Positions 8,475-17,586 of a stretch of 64,000 nt of DNA are shown here, one piece after another. The notes below the pieces were generated by a model that saw only the letters and a list, made by a program, of their open reading frames with translations, had not been told where the DNA came from and ran no database searches. The DNA is from CAYPEK01 sp964409645. Its GTDB lineage: Bacteria > UBP15 > UBA6099. A program made the position numbers and the translations under genes. The number at the start of each line of letters is the position of its first letter. Position 1 is the first letter of the stretch. The DNA lies in the NCBI GenBank assembly GCA_964409645.1, contig CAYPEK010000004.1, forward strand, positions 35,897 to 99,896, read 5' to 3'.

Positions 8475-10217
8475 TCATTTTTCAGCGTTTTTTAACCGCC
8501 AGACTTCGAACTCGCCTATCGTTCTCACCTTTGTGTAGTTCCGGCACACAAATGCGTTTATCGGGTCCTTCGCGGGGTCGTCGGAATAAAAATACGGTTT
8601 CGATCCGGCCTTCATCCCGATAAACTCCGCAGGTCGCTTTATCCGTATCGCGTACTCCGGAGTTCTTCCGTGCTTAACCATGTCGCGGATCATCCGCTCG
8701 CGCAGGCTCACCGGCCACTGCCGCACCACCCACATCGTTTCAAGCGCCGGCGTTGTACCCGTCAGATAGTGAATCATCGGAATTTTCTCGTATGCGAGCA
8801 GCCGGTCACCGCGCTTCAGCCTCGGCGACATATACTTCAACAGGTCCTCGACCATTTTGACTCTTGTTTTCGTCGAATAGACTCCGTCGAGTTTTCCGTA
8901 TGTGAAACGCGTGTCCAGCCGCGTCAAATCCCCGTCCCGATAGCTCGATTTCACGTTCCCCGCGATCAGGCACACGCCGACCGCCGCCAGAATACACACG
9001 AAAGCCGCCTTTGCGGCAAATGCTCCCTCCGCTTTGTCTTTCATGACCGCGCGATATCCGAATAAAACGCCGAACAGCAACAGCGCCGGAAGGATGTTCG
9101 ACGCGCTCGTCCAGCCCGTCGTTGACACGAATCCCGCTATGAGCCAGCACGCTAAAGCAATGACGAATGCGAGCGCATGGAGGTTCCGGCCGTCTTTCTT
9201 TTCAGCACACGCCAGCCCCGCCACGGCCGCCATAACCGACACGGCACACAACTCCTCACACATCGCCGCAAAATCCCTGCGCGAAAGATAGAAGCAGTAA
9301 GCTGCCGCAACCGCGGCGGTGAAGACCGCCGCTCCGACTTTTCCAGCCGGAATCGGCCGCTTTACGATTGCGGGCAGAAAAGCGAGTCCGATGAAAACAA
9401 CCTGCGGAAGACTCCGCACGAATATTTTCAAAAGCCATATCGAGAGCGACAAATGCCGGCTTTCCATTCCGTTCGCATACAAACTGTTCGAAAGCACGTC
9501 CCGGCAGTCCCTGATGAAGTACGGCGTCAATCCCGATAGATGAACCACCGCCGCCGCGCAAACCATAAGCACTGTCGCCGTCGCGAAGAACCACGCCGCC
9601 GCCACCGCCCCGCTTTTCCATCTTTCTGAGCGAAACATCACCGGTAGAAAGATAACGAACGCCGGCACGACCGCGAAAAGTGGCAGATAACAGAACGCCG
9701 CGAGAAAGAAAGCCGTCCCGCCGAAAATACCCCAAAGCCTCCTGCCGGAAACCTTTTTCGCCTCCGCGCCGCGAATGAACCCGCCGATGCTCACAAAAAC
9801 AAACGCGACCGCCATCGACGAATATCCGGGTGTCCACAGGTGAAATACGTTAGACATTATTACCACCGCGCACGCAACATTGAGAACCGCGGCATCGACA
9901 TGCTTTTTCACCGACGAATAAAGGAAAACAACTCCGAATATGTGAAGCGCGAAACCGAGATATCTGAACGCAAGCACGCCGCCGTCGCCGGGAAGCAGCT
10001 TCATCACCGGCCAGAGAAGTATGTCGAAGCACCGCACGACATTATGAATCTCGTCTCTGAACGGAAGGTCTCCGAGAATGTACCTCAACGGCGATGTGAG
10101 ATAGATACCCTCGTCCGTCAGGTCCAGTCCGAACCTGAGCCGCCACAATCCGATCACCGCGACCGCAACCGGCAGAAGAAACAAAAAATTGAATTTTCTC
10201 CCCGTTACACCGCTCAT
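8475..10217 (-). CDS. Polytopic membrane protein, probable GT-C glycosyltransferase
   Basis: The 580-residue protein has about ten hydrophobic segments through residue 420 and then a soluble C-terminal domain. The first large loop holds LDLTDEGIYLTSP, an Asp/Glu pair after the first helix as in lipid-linked-sugar GT-C transferases, and GDLPFRDEIHN. No specific family is certain. The start is set at the ATG at 10217 (MSGVTGRKF), just before the first helix. The gene is divergent from a MOP flippase, and a GT2 transferase follows it, which supports a role in cell-surface glycan or glycolipid assembly. It has no recognised gene name. Confidence 0.6.
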   Translation of the reverse strand: MSGVTGRKFNFLFLLPVAVAVIGLWRLRFGLDLTDEGIYLTSPLRYILGDLPFRDEIHNVVRCFDILLWPVMKLLPGDGGVLAFRYLGFALHIFGVVFLYSSVKKHVDAAVLNVACAVVIMSNVFHLWTPGYSSMAVAFVFVSIGGFIRGAEAKKVSGRRLWGIFGGTAFFLAAFCYLPLFAVVPAFVIFLPVMFRSERWKSGAVAAAWFFATATVLMVCAAAVVHLSGLTPYFIRDCRDVLSNSLYANGMESRHLSLSIWLLKIFVRSLPQVVFIGLAFLPAIVKRPIPAGKVGAAVFTAAVAAAYCFYLSRRDFAAMCEELCAVSVMAAVAGLACAEKKDGRNLHALAFVIALACWLIAGFVSTTGWTSASNILPALLLFGVLFGYRAVMKDKAEGAFAAKAAFVCILAAVGVCLIAGNVKSSYRDGDLTRLDTRFTYGKLDGVYSTKTRVKMVEDLLKYMSPRLKRGDRLLAYEKIPMIHYLTGTTPALETMWVVRQWPVSLRERMIRDMVKHGRTPEYAIRIKRPAEFIGMKAGSKPYFYSDDPAKDPINAFVCRNYTKVRTIGEFEVWRLKNAEK

Positions 10218-10339
10218 CTCGTAGCCGGAAACTCCCCGCGAAAGATTAGAAGATGTATGATAACACAAATCAATATAGGTCGCCATTAACCCCGCCGCCG
10301 TTTCATATACGCCCGCAATTATGCTACACTTCCAAAACT

Positions 10340-11908
10340 ATGGAAGCCGACACCGGCAGACACGACGGCGACAAGGCGGCTCATTTTCTATCGGGCAGCA
10401 CGGCGCTACTCGCGGCATCCCTTCTTTCGGGGACACTGTCTTTCGCGTGGACGGTTCTCATGTCGCGTCTGCTCGGCCCGGAGGGATACGGATTCGTCGG
10501 CCCGTTCCTGAACGCATTCTGGATGCTGACCGCCGCGCTCACTCTCGGCATTCCGCACGCCATGGCGACGTTCATATCGGACCGCCATCACGAGGACCCC
10601 GCCGAGGCGAAGCGGGTTATGGCGCAGGGGATGTGGTTGCTGTTCGTCATTGCGGGTCTTTTCACCGCCGCGGCCGTCGCGGGAATCCTCACGGCCGTCG
10701 CCGCCCACAGGATCAGCCGCCTGATGGCCGCCCTCTCGCTGGTCATGCTCGCCGCCCTCCTCGGTCGCCAGTTCTATATGGGCATGTTCGCCGTCATGGC
10801 CGGCCTGCAGAAATACACCGTGCTCGCAATCAGTAACAGTTCCTACTCCATCCTGATGCTGTCGTGCTCGATAGTTTTCGTGATCGCGGCGCGGCGCTAC
10901 TACCCGGGCAGCACGGACGCCTGTATCATCGCGGGCGCGGCCGGCATCGGCGCGGCCGCCGTCATTCAGTACATTCTTTCACTTTTCATAGTCAAGTTCG
11001 CGGGCGTGAGCGCATCCAGCCTGTTCGCGTGGAAATCCGCCGGAGGCGGCGCGCGACGCCTGTTGCTGTTCGGACTCCCCTCCGCAATCGCAATGATCGC
11101 GGGCTCGAACCTCTCGTACATCCCGCCGGTCGCGGTTTCCTTCTTCGCGCACAAATTCGGCGTCTTCGGCGCGACGCAGGCGCAGAACGCAGTCCACGCT
11201 GGCTGGTTCAGCGGCGGGTTCACTTACGCGCTCGCGCCGATGCTCATCGTCGGGATGGTGTTCGCGATCGTGCCAGCGGTTTCGGAGGCGGAATCGCAGG
11301 GCAACCACGCGCTCATGCAGCGGTACTTCGATCTCGCTGTCAAATACTGCGTCACAATCATGCTCTATGTAATGTCCGTGTACGTCGTGTTCGCGGGCCG
11401 TATAGTCGAGCTTTTCAGCGGCGGCAAATTCCCGGAAGCAACTATGGGGCCGCTGACGACGACTCTCGCGGCGGGCATGTGCATTTGCATGATGATTATG
11501 CTGATGTGTAACATCCTGATCGGCACCAAGAGGCCGGTGGCGCCGGCCGTCGCGACTACGGTTATTCTTGTGGCGGAAGTGGCGGCCCTCGCCGCCGCGG
11601 GCGTCGGGCGCGGCTCGATCTTCATCGCCGCCGCCGCCTTTGATGCAACCGTGCTTATCGGGTTCGCGTTTCTCGCCGTATATCTGAAGGTGAAGGTCGG
11701 CCTGAGCTGGTCGTGGTCGGCGCTGCCGAGACCTCTCGCGGCGGGCGCGGCCACCGCGCTGCTGACAAAACTTATACCACTTCACGGCAACCTGTTCATG
11801 ATCGCCGCGGCGGCCTCGCTGCCTTGCTATTTCGCAATCCTTTATCTGATCGGCGGTATTAAGAAAGAGGAACTGAAAATGTTCCGTGGCGGTAAAGCGC
11901 AGTCGTAA
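10340..11908 (+). CDS. MOP-superfamily polysaccharide flippase (Wzx/MurJ-like)
   Basis: The 522-residue protein has about 12-14 membrane helices. It opens with the typical SGSTALLAASLLSGTLSFAW and SRLLGPEGYG segment of Wzx/RfbX lipid-linked oligosaccharide flippases. These move undecaprenyl-linked sugars across the inner membrane. A longer frame to 10253 would overlap the divergent promoter region; the ATG at 10340 begins MEADTGRHDGDK and is preferred. Its stop is 13 bases from the convergent GT2 gene. A specific role (O-antigen, exopolysaccharide) cannot be stated. Confidence 0.82.
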   Translation: MEADTGRHDGDKAAHFLSGSTALLAASLLSGTLSFAWTVLMSRLLGPEGYGFVGPFLNAFWMLTAALTLGIPHAMATFISDRHHEDPAEAKRVMAQGMWLLFVIAGLFTAAAVAGILTAVAAHRISRLMAALSLVMLAALLGRQFYMGMFAVMAGLQKYTVLAISNSSYSILMLSCSIVFVIAARRYYPGSTDACIIAGAAGIGAAAVIQYILSLFIVKFAGVSASSLFAWKSAGGGARRLLLFGLPSAIAMIAGSNLSYIPPVAVSFFAHKFGVFGATQAQNAVHAGWFSGGFTYALAPMLIVGMVFAIVPAVSEAESQGNHALMQRYFDLAVKYCVTIMLYVMSVYVVFAGRIVELFSGGKFPEATMGPLTTTLAAGMCICMMIMLMCNILIGTKRPVAPAVATTVILVAEVAALAAAGVGRGSIFIAAAAFDATVLIGFAFLAVYLKVKVGLSWSWSALPRPLAAGAATALLTKLIPLHGNLFMIAAAASLPCYFAILYLIGGIKKEELKMFRGGKAQS

Positions 11909-11921
11909 AAAGCCTCACGCG

Positions 11922-12908
11922 CTACTTCTCTTCTTCCTTCTTTGAGTCACGTTCGAGCAACCGCTCAATCCTGCGCGTACGCATCTGCACACGGTACGTT
12001 TCCTTGCGCAACGCGGCGATTTGCAGCGAAATTATGCCGAGCGTGACAATCTGTATGCCCGCAAGAACGAGCAGCACCATAAGAGTCATCAGCGGTCGCG
12101 TCGGGTTCAGCGTCCCGAGATACCGCATGGCGGCGATGCCCACGCCGGCCGTCAGCCCCAAGAAAAGAAGGATGAACCCTATCGTCCCGAAAATCATCAT
12201 CGGCCGTTCCGAGAACGAAAACAGGAGATGTGTGAGCGACGTCGCCCGCATTTTGAACTTCGAGCGTCCGGCCTTGCGGCCTCGCAGGTGCGCCGGAATC
12301 TCGTGGATGCGCAGCCCGAGCGCCGTCGCCTTCGAGAGTATTTCGAGATGTATTTCCTTCTTATCTTCGTAGAGGTCGAGCGATTCGAGCGCCTCGCGCC
12401 TGTACGCGCGCAGTACCGAACTGAGCGTCGTGAACCGGCCGCCCATCGCGAAACTCAGCACCACGTTTCCTGCGCGGCTGACGAAGTGCCTCAGCGGCGG
12501 CACATCCTTCACCGTCCCGCCGGGCATGTACGGCGAGCCGAGAACAATGTCCGCCTCCGGGTACGCCCGCAGATAGTCGTACATCCTGCGGAGGTGGTCC
12601 GGGCTGTAGCTGAGATCGAAGTCGGTCGTTGCGATTATCTCGCCGCGTGCGGCCTCGAAACCGGTTCGCAGCGCCTTCCCACGGCCCGCGTTGCGCGGGT
12701 ACGACACGACGCGCAGCCACGGCCTGTCCACTTCGAGCGCGCGCGCCGCCGCAAGCGTGCCGTCCGTGCTCCCGTCGTTGACAATTATCAACTCCCACGG
12801 CTCCGGCATCCCGTCCATCGCCTCGGCGATCATCGTCACCGTCCGGCTGACGTTGGCCTCTTCGTTGTACATCGGACTGACTATGCTCAGTCCGATTCTC
12901 TCTTCCAT
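11922..12908 (-). CDS. Family 2 glycosyltransferase, polyprenyl-phosphate sugar synthase type
   Basis: The 328-residue protein has a GT-A domain like dolichyl-phosphate mannose synthase. Visible are LSIVSPMYNEEANV at the N-terminus, VNDGSTDGT near residue 45 and TTDFDLSYSP (the metal-binding DxD region) near residue 97. Two C-terminal helices at about 235-257 and 270-295 would anchor it, followed by a basic tail. Such enzymes load a sugar on undecaprenyl phosphate for GT-C transferases. The ATG at 12908 follows a basic open stretch that lacks conservation features. Confidence 0.86.
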   Translation of the reverse strand: MEERIGLSIVSPMYNEEANVSRTVTMIAEAMDGMPEPWELIIVNDGSTDGTLAAARALEVDRPWLRVVSYPRNAGRGKALRTGFEAARGEIIATTDFDLSYSPDHLRRMYDYLRAYPEADIVLGSPYMPGGTVKDVPPLRHFVSRAGNVVLSFAMGGRFTTLSSVLRAYRREALESLDLYEDKKEIHLEILSKATALGLRIHEIPAHLRGRKAGRSKFKMRATSLTHLLFSFSERPMMIFGTIGFILLFLGLTAGVGIAAMRYLGTLNPTRPLMTLMVLLVLAGIQIVTLGIISLQIAALRKETYRVQMRTRRIERLLERDSKKEEEK

Positions 12909-13026
12909 TGCGCGTGCCTCTCTCCGTTTCGCATTTCGAATTATAGCCCATTCCGGCCCGGACATGAATACGTCGCGTGACGTCTGCACGCTTGATCGAC
13001 CCCGCCGCACGGATTAGAATTTGATT

Positions 13027-13992
13027 ATGAAAAAGATAACCCGAACAATTTCAATATTTTTCGTTGCGCTTGCGGCTCTCACCGCGCCCGCTTTCGCTTT
13101 CAGCGATCAGCCGGAGCAGTTCGACCCGACATCACTCTACGAAATCAAGGAAAGCCCATCGACAGGCTTCTTCCAGTATGTGATCTCGGCGTCGGTCGAG
13201 GAAAACACGGACAACCTTTTCGTCATAGCGGGGCCGCCCGACGGCATCGAGGTCTATTACAGGATGGACGGACTTTTCAAACGGCAGATTTCGCTTCCGG
13301 CAAGCGTCGGCGCGAAAGACCGCGTCGTTCCATGCGCGGGCAGAATATGGCTCCTCTCAAGCGGCAAACTTCTAGAAATCGACCGAAAGAACAAAGTCGT
13401 GACGCCGTCCAACCTACCCTCGCCTCTCCCGGAACGCATCGGCGAAATCCTCTGCGACTCGTCCGAAAGACTCATCGTTACCGACGGCGACGGGAAGGAA
13501 ATCCGCCGGTACGACAAGAAGGGCGCGCAGGACCTCCAGATAGGCGGCTCGCAGACATCGGTTGTCGATAAGCAAACTGAAAAGCAGGCGCCCGTACCGA
13601 TGCCGTACAAAAAAATCTCATACATAACGACGGATCAGTTCGGAAGAATATTCATCTTCGACGCTGTGAAGTGCGCCGTGTTCCCGTTCGACCAGAAAGC
13701 GCGCGCGTTGCCTTCGCTGCCGAAATCGGATTTTCAGGACGTTTCGTTTCCGTGCGATTCACCTTCGTTCGCGGTGGACGCCGACCGCAATCTGTGGTTC
13801 ATAAACTCGCTTCAGAACTCGATCGACGGCTACGATTCGTTCGGGACGTTGAAGAAAAGAATATACGCAAACACCGACAACGGGCCGAGGTTCATAACCC
13901 CGTCGCGCATCTTCATCGACTCGAAAAACAGACTGTACGTGATCGACCGCGCGTCGGCGTCCATTAAAGTTTTCGACCTCAACCGGAAGTAA
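13027..13992 (+). CDS. Secreted beta-propeller (NHL-like) protein
   Basis: The 321-residue protein starts with a clear Sec signal (MKKITRTISIFFVALAALTA, cleavage after AFA). The rest contains repeated strands of NHL/six-bladed propeller type, such as ITTDQFGRIFIFD, FAVDADRNLWFIN and IFIDSKNRLYVID, each with an Asp and an aromatic strand. Propellers of this kind are binding or scaffold modules; the ligand is unknown. A TTG six bases earlier is in frame, and the ATG at 13027 is preferred. It is divergent from the GT2 gene. Confidence 0.72.
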   Translation: MKKITRTISIFFVALAALTAPAFAFSDQPEQFDPTSLYEIKESPSTGFFQYVISASVEENTDNLFVIAGPPDGIEVYYRMDGLFKRQISLPASVGAKDRVVPCAGRIWLLSSGKLLEIDRKNKVVTPSNLPSPLPERIGEILCDSSERLIVTDGDGKEIRRYDKKGAQDLQIGGSQTSVVDKQTEKQAPVPMPYKKISYITTDQFGRIFIFDAVKCAVFPFDQKARALPSLPKSDFQDVSFPCDSPSFAVDADRNLWFINSLQNSIDGYDSFGTLKKRIYANTDNGPRFITPSRIFIDSKNRLYVIDRASASIKVFDLNRK

Positions 13993-14073
13993 TGTTGAGC
14001 GGCAACCTAAAAAAATTGGCCGCATCCGCGGTTTGTGGTTTATAATAATGTTCTGTATCAAAAGTTCCGATAC

Positions 14074-14100
14074 GTAGGGGCACGTTGCACGTGTTCCCTT
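14074..14100. repeat. Dispersed GTAGGGGCACGTTGCA repeat, degenerate copy
   Basis: GTAGGGGCACGTTGCACGTG followed by TTCCC is an imperfect inverted repeat. It shares its core with the perfect palindrome at 49190-49217. It lies in the short gap before the ADP-ribosylglycohydrolase gene. Confidence 0.6.
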
Positions 14101-14148
14101 TAAGCAAATGGCCTGTTACCTTCAGGCATGTTTGAGGAAACGCTGAAA

Positions 14149-15108
14149 ATGCACAGCAAAGGTCAGACAGACCCGTCCAAATTCGAAGGCTGCCTGTTGG
14201 GGCTCGCGATCGGCGATGCGCTCGGCATGCCGTTCGAGGGCTGGCGCGCGTCGTCCATACGCAGTCGCCTCGGGCATGGCGTGGACGACTTCATGTCCAG
14301 CACCGAGCACGGCCTGCGCGCCGGACAGTGGACGGACGACACGAAGATGGCGCTGCAACTTGCTCGCAGCATTATCCGCAGCAGCGGCCGTGTCGATCCT
14401 GAGGACATCGCCCGCGCGTACCTCGAATGGTTCGACTCCGGCGACCTGCGCGGCATCGGCCGCACGACCGCGGAATCCATACTGCGCCTGAAAAAGGGCG
14501 TCCCGTGGAGCGAGAGCGGCAAAGCAGGAGAGTATGCTGCCGGTAACGGAACCGCCATGCGCGTTGCGCCGATCGGGTTGCTGCATTGCAACAACTATGA
14601 AAAGATGCTCGAAGACGCGCGCGCGGACGCCGTCATCACCCACAACAACCCGGAGGCGGTCGCGGGCAGCCAAGCGGTGGCGTTCTTCATCGCGCGCGGA
14701 GTCAACCAGCCAGACACCGGCGAGGCGCGGATCGACCTGATCGACGAGTGTGTAAAACTCATCGGGCCGTGCAAAGTTGCCGATAAGCTAATCCAAGCGG
14801 GCAAGATGCTGAAGGAAGGGCTCCCCGCCGGCACCGCCATCGGCGCGCTCGGCACGGGAGGTTACGTCGTCGAGACAGTAGCGAGCGCCGTCTTCTGCTT
14901 CCTCAAGACGCCGGACAACTTCGAGGCCACCGTCACCGCCGCAGTGATGGGCGGCGACGACTCCGACACCACGGGCGCCGTCGCGGGCGCGATCTCGGGC
15001 GCGTGGAACGGCACGTGGGGCATCCCCCGCCGATGGATCGAGCGCGTCGAGGACTCCGAAGAAATCCGCAGTATCGCCGGACGCCTCTTCAGCTTCCTTC
15101 AGAGCTGA
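14149..15108 (+). CDS. ADP-ribosylglycohydrolase family protein
   Basis: The 319-residue all-alpha protein has the two di-metal motifs of the DraG/ARH family: GQWTDDTKMAL near residue 59 and GGDDSDTTGAVAGA near residue 270, as well as GLAIGDALGMPFEG at the N-terminus. These enzymes remove ADP-ribose from proteins or hydrolyse related compounds. No nitrogenase or DraT gene is near, so the DraG role is not supported. The ATG at 14128 is an alternative start; 14149 is preferred because GAGGAAA lies about 10 bases upstream. It is convergent with the NtrC-type regulator. Confidence 0.9.
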   Translation: MHSKGQTDPSKFEGCLLGLAIGDALGMPFEGWRASSIRSRLGHGVDDFMSSTEHGLRAGQWTDDTKMALQLARSIIRSSGRVDPEDIARAYLEWFDSGDLRGIGRTTAESILRLKKGVPWSESGKAGEYAAGNGTAMRVAPIGLLHCNNYEKMLEDARADAVITHNNPEAVAGSQAVAFFIARGVNQPDTGEARIDLIDECVKLIGPCKVADKLIQAGKMLKEGLPAGTAIGALGTGGYVVETVASAVFCFLKTPDNFEATVTAAVMGGDDSDTTGAVAGAISGAWNGTWGIPRRWIERVEDSEEIRSIAGRLFSFLQS

Positions 15109-15149
15109 GAAACCACACTTTTATCCAAATCGCAATTTCGAATGGAAAC

Positions 15150-16523
15150 TTACTCGTCTTCGAGCATTCCATAGCGCTTCATTTTGTTATAGAGGGTGAT
15201 GCGGGTAATGCCGAGGCGTTGCGCGGTCTTGTCGCGGCTGCCGTTGAATTCGCCGAGCACCGCACGGATGACTCGCGCCTCGTACTCCTCGACAGCCGTC
15301 TTGAGCGTAACCGTCTGCGGCAGGAAGTTCTTGAACTGCACCGGCGCGTCCGGCCGCGCGATCTTCGTCGGCAGGTTGCTTACCTGTATCTCTTTGCCGT
15401 GTGTCAGGATTACGACACGTTCGATGGTGTTTTCGAGTTCGCGCACATTGCCCGGCCAGTGGTACGCACATAGTTTCTCCATCGCCTCGTCGCTGATCAC
15501 CGTGATGTCCCGCCGGTTTTCGCGCGCGTAACGTTCGAGAAACGCGTTCGCGAGAATCGGAACATCCTCCGGGCGCTCGCGCAGCGGCGGCAGGTGGATC
15601 GGTATGACGTTGATGCGGAAATAGAGATCGTCTCTGAACTTGCCGGCCGCCACCGCTTTCTCCAGATCGACGTTAGTGGCGCAAATCAGCCGGATGTCCA
15701 CGCTGATCCGTTTGTCGCCGCCGAGCCGCGTTATCTCGCGGTCCTGTATGACATTGAGCAATTTAGCCTGTGTTGCGAGCGAGAGGTTGCCCACCTCGTC
15801 GAGAAAAAGCACGCCGCCGCCTGCCTGCTCGAAGCGACCGGCCTGACTGCTCGTCGCGCCCGTATAAGCGCCCTTCTCGTGGCCGAACAGTTCGCTTTCC
15901 AGCAACGTCTCCGGAAGCGCCGCGCAGTCAACTTTGACGAACGGCTTGTCCTTCCGCGGGCTGCGCCGGTGCAGCGCGCGCGCGACGAGGTCCTTGCCGG
16001 TGCCCGTCTCGCCCTCTATCATCACGTTGGCTTCCGCGTCCGACACCGCCTCGATCCGCTCGAACACTTTACGCATCGCGAAGCTGCGCCCGATTATGTT
16101 GTCGAGTTCGTATTGTTTATTGAGCTGCCGCCGCAACTCTATGTTTTCGTCGAGCAGTTCGAGCCGGTTCGCTATCCGGTTCAGAACGATCTTCAACTCT
16201 TCCATCGAGCACGGCTTGAGTAGGTAATCCTCCGCGCCACGCTTCATCGCCTCGACGGCATCCTCGACGGTGCCGTACCCGGTGAGGATGACCACGCCCG
16301 TGGACGGCGAAGCCTTCTTAATGCCGTTAAGCAACTCCATTCCGCTCTCGCCGGGCAGGTTGACGTCCAGAACGGCTATGTCCGCGCCGTGCCGCGATAG
16401 AAGCTGCATCGCCTCCGCCGCGTCCGTCGCGGGAAGCACCTCGTACCCCTCGTTCGCGAGGCACTCCGTCAGCGAATTGCGGACGAACGGATCGTCGTCC
16501 ACCACGAGCACGGAACGCTTCAT
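15150..16523 (-). CDS. Sigma-54-dependent response regulator (NtrC family)
   Basis: The 457 residues form a receiver domain with phosphoacceptor Asp near 52 (VLDVNLPGESG), an AAA+ domain with Walker A GETGTGKD near 172 and the sigma-54 contact loop GAYTGA near 217, and a Fis-type helix-turn-helix at the C-terminus (TAQRLGITRITLYNKM). The loop has Tyr in place of Phe, a normal variant. Activates RpoN promoters when phosphorylated by its partner, the kinase whose gene overlaps its start by four bases. The regulon is not visible; the downstream neighbour is convergent. Confidence 0.95.
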   Translation of the reverse strand: MKRSVLVVDDDPFVRNSLTECLANEGYEVLPATDAAEAMQLLSRHGADIAVLDVNLPGESGMELLNGIKKASPSTGVVILTGYGTVEDAVEAMKRGAEDYLLKPCSMEELKIVLNRIANRLELLDENIELRRQLNKQYELDNIIGRSFAMRKVFERIEAVSDAEANVMIEGETGTGKDLVARALHRRSPRKDKPFVKVDCAALPETLLESELFGHEKGAYTGATSSQAGRFEQAGGGVLFLDEVGNLSLATQAKLLNVIQDREITRLGGDKRISVDIRLICATNVDLEKAVAAGKFRDDLYFRINVIPIHLPPLRERPEDVPILANAFLERYARENRRDITVISDEAMEKLCAYHWPGNVRELENTIERVVILTHGKEIQVSNLPTKIARPDAPVQFKNFLPQTVTLKTAVEEYEARVIRAVLGEFNGSRDKTAQRLGITRITLYNKMKRYGMLEDE

Positions 16524-17563
16524 GAGTCACCTCCGCCGTTCCCGCGGAGCGGCACCGAAACGGTGAAAACTGAACCTTCGCCGGTCTTGCTGGCAACCGA
16601 GATGCGGCCGCCGTGGTTCTCGACGACGCGGCGCGCGGTGTAAAGCCCGATGCCTGTGCCGAGGCCCTTCTTTTTCTTCGAGAAAAACATATCGAAAACG
16701 CGATGCAGGTCAGCCGCCGCGATGCCGTGGCCCGTGTCCCGCACCTCGATCTCCGCGTTGTCGCCCGCTAACCGGGTGCGCACCGTCAGCACACCGCCGT
16801 CCGGCATAGAGTCGAGCGCGTTTATCATCAGATTCAGAAACACCTCGTGAAGCCCCTCGCGGTCGAATCTCATGCTTTTCAGCAACGGATCGTACTCGCG
16901 GCGCACCTCGATGCGGAACTTCGCAGCTCGCGGTTCGAGCAGAGTGAGCGCCTTGTCGAGCTCGGTGTGGAGCGCGAGATCCGCCGGCTGCGGCGCTCGC
17001 GGCCGCGCGAGCTCGAGCAGTCCCGCCGTCACGCTCCGTATCTGTTTCACCGCGTCTTTTATCACACCGCAGTATTCCGCGGTCTTCGCGTCCCCTCCGG
17101 AACGCGCCATTATCAGATCGACATAGTTCGAGATGCCGAACAGCGGATTGTTCACGTCGTGCGCGATGCTCGCGGCGAGTTTGCCGGTTGTCACCAGCCG
17201 CTCCATCTCGACCATCCGGCTCTGCGTCCGCTCGATCAGGTGCATCATGTTATTGAACGTCTCGCCTATCTCGGTCATCGGATCACCCGCGAGGCTCTCC
17301 CTGTAAACGTCGCATGTCCGGCAGTCGAGCACCTCCTGCAGGCGGCAGCAGCCACCCTCCTCGGAAAACGTCCCCAGAAGCTGCCAGCACCGCACCCTCT
17401 CCTTGCCGTAGAGCGGGCATTTCTCTTTCTTCGCGCACTCGGTCATCATCCAGCACGTTTTAATGTCGCGGTTTTCAAACCGCACGTCGGTGCCGCCCGC
17501 GAACGCCTTCTTCATCAGCGATGCGAGTTTCTCGTTGACTTCGGTTATCTTCCGCGATTCCAT
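16520..17563 (-). CDS. Soluble histidine kinase with two-CW sensor motif
   Basis: The 347-residue kinase has no membrane segment. The N-terminal 95 residues are Cys-rich: CWMMTECAKKEKCPLYG, then RCWQLLGTF, then CRTCDVY. This is the two-CW motif found in kinases of anaerobes, likely binding a metal or Fe-S cluster as a redox or gas sensor. A short HAMP-like helix leads to HisKA with the phospho-His in SIAHDVNNP near residue 134 and a HATPase_c domain with DTGHGI and GTGIGL. Its last four bases overlap the NtrC-type gene, so the two form an operon and a cognate pair. Confidence 0.92.
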   Translation of the reverse strand: MESRKITEVNEKLASLMKKAFAGGTDVRFENRDIKTCWMMTECAKKEKCPLYGKERVRCWQLLGTFSEEGGCCRLQEVLDCRTCDVYRESLAGDPMTEIGETFNNMMHLIERTQSRMVEMERLVTTGKLAASIAHDVNNPLFGISNYVDLIMARSGGDAKTAEYCGVIKDAVKQIRSVTAGLLELARPRAPQPADLALHTELDKALTLLEPRAAKFRIEVRREYDPLLKSMRFDREGLHEVFLNLMINALDSMPDGGVLTVRTRLAGDNAEIEVRDTGHGIAAADLHRVFDMFFSKKKKGLGTGIGLYTARRVVENHGGRISVASKTGEGSVFTVSVPLRGNGGGDS

Positions 17564-17586
17564 CTTACCCTTGAATGCTTTCGTCG

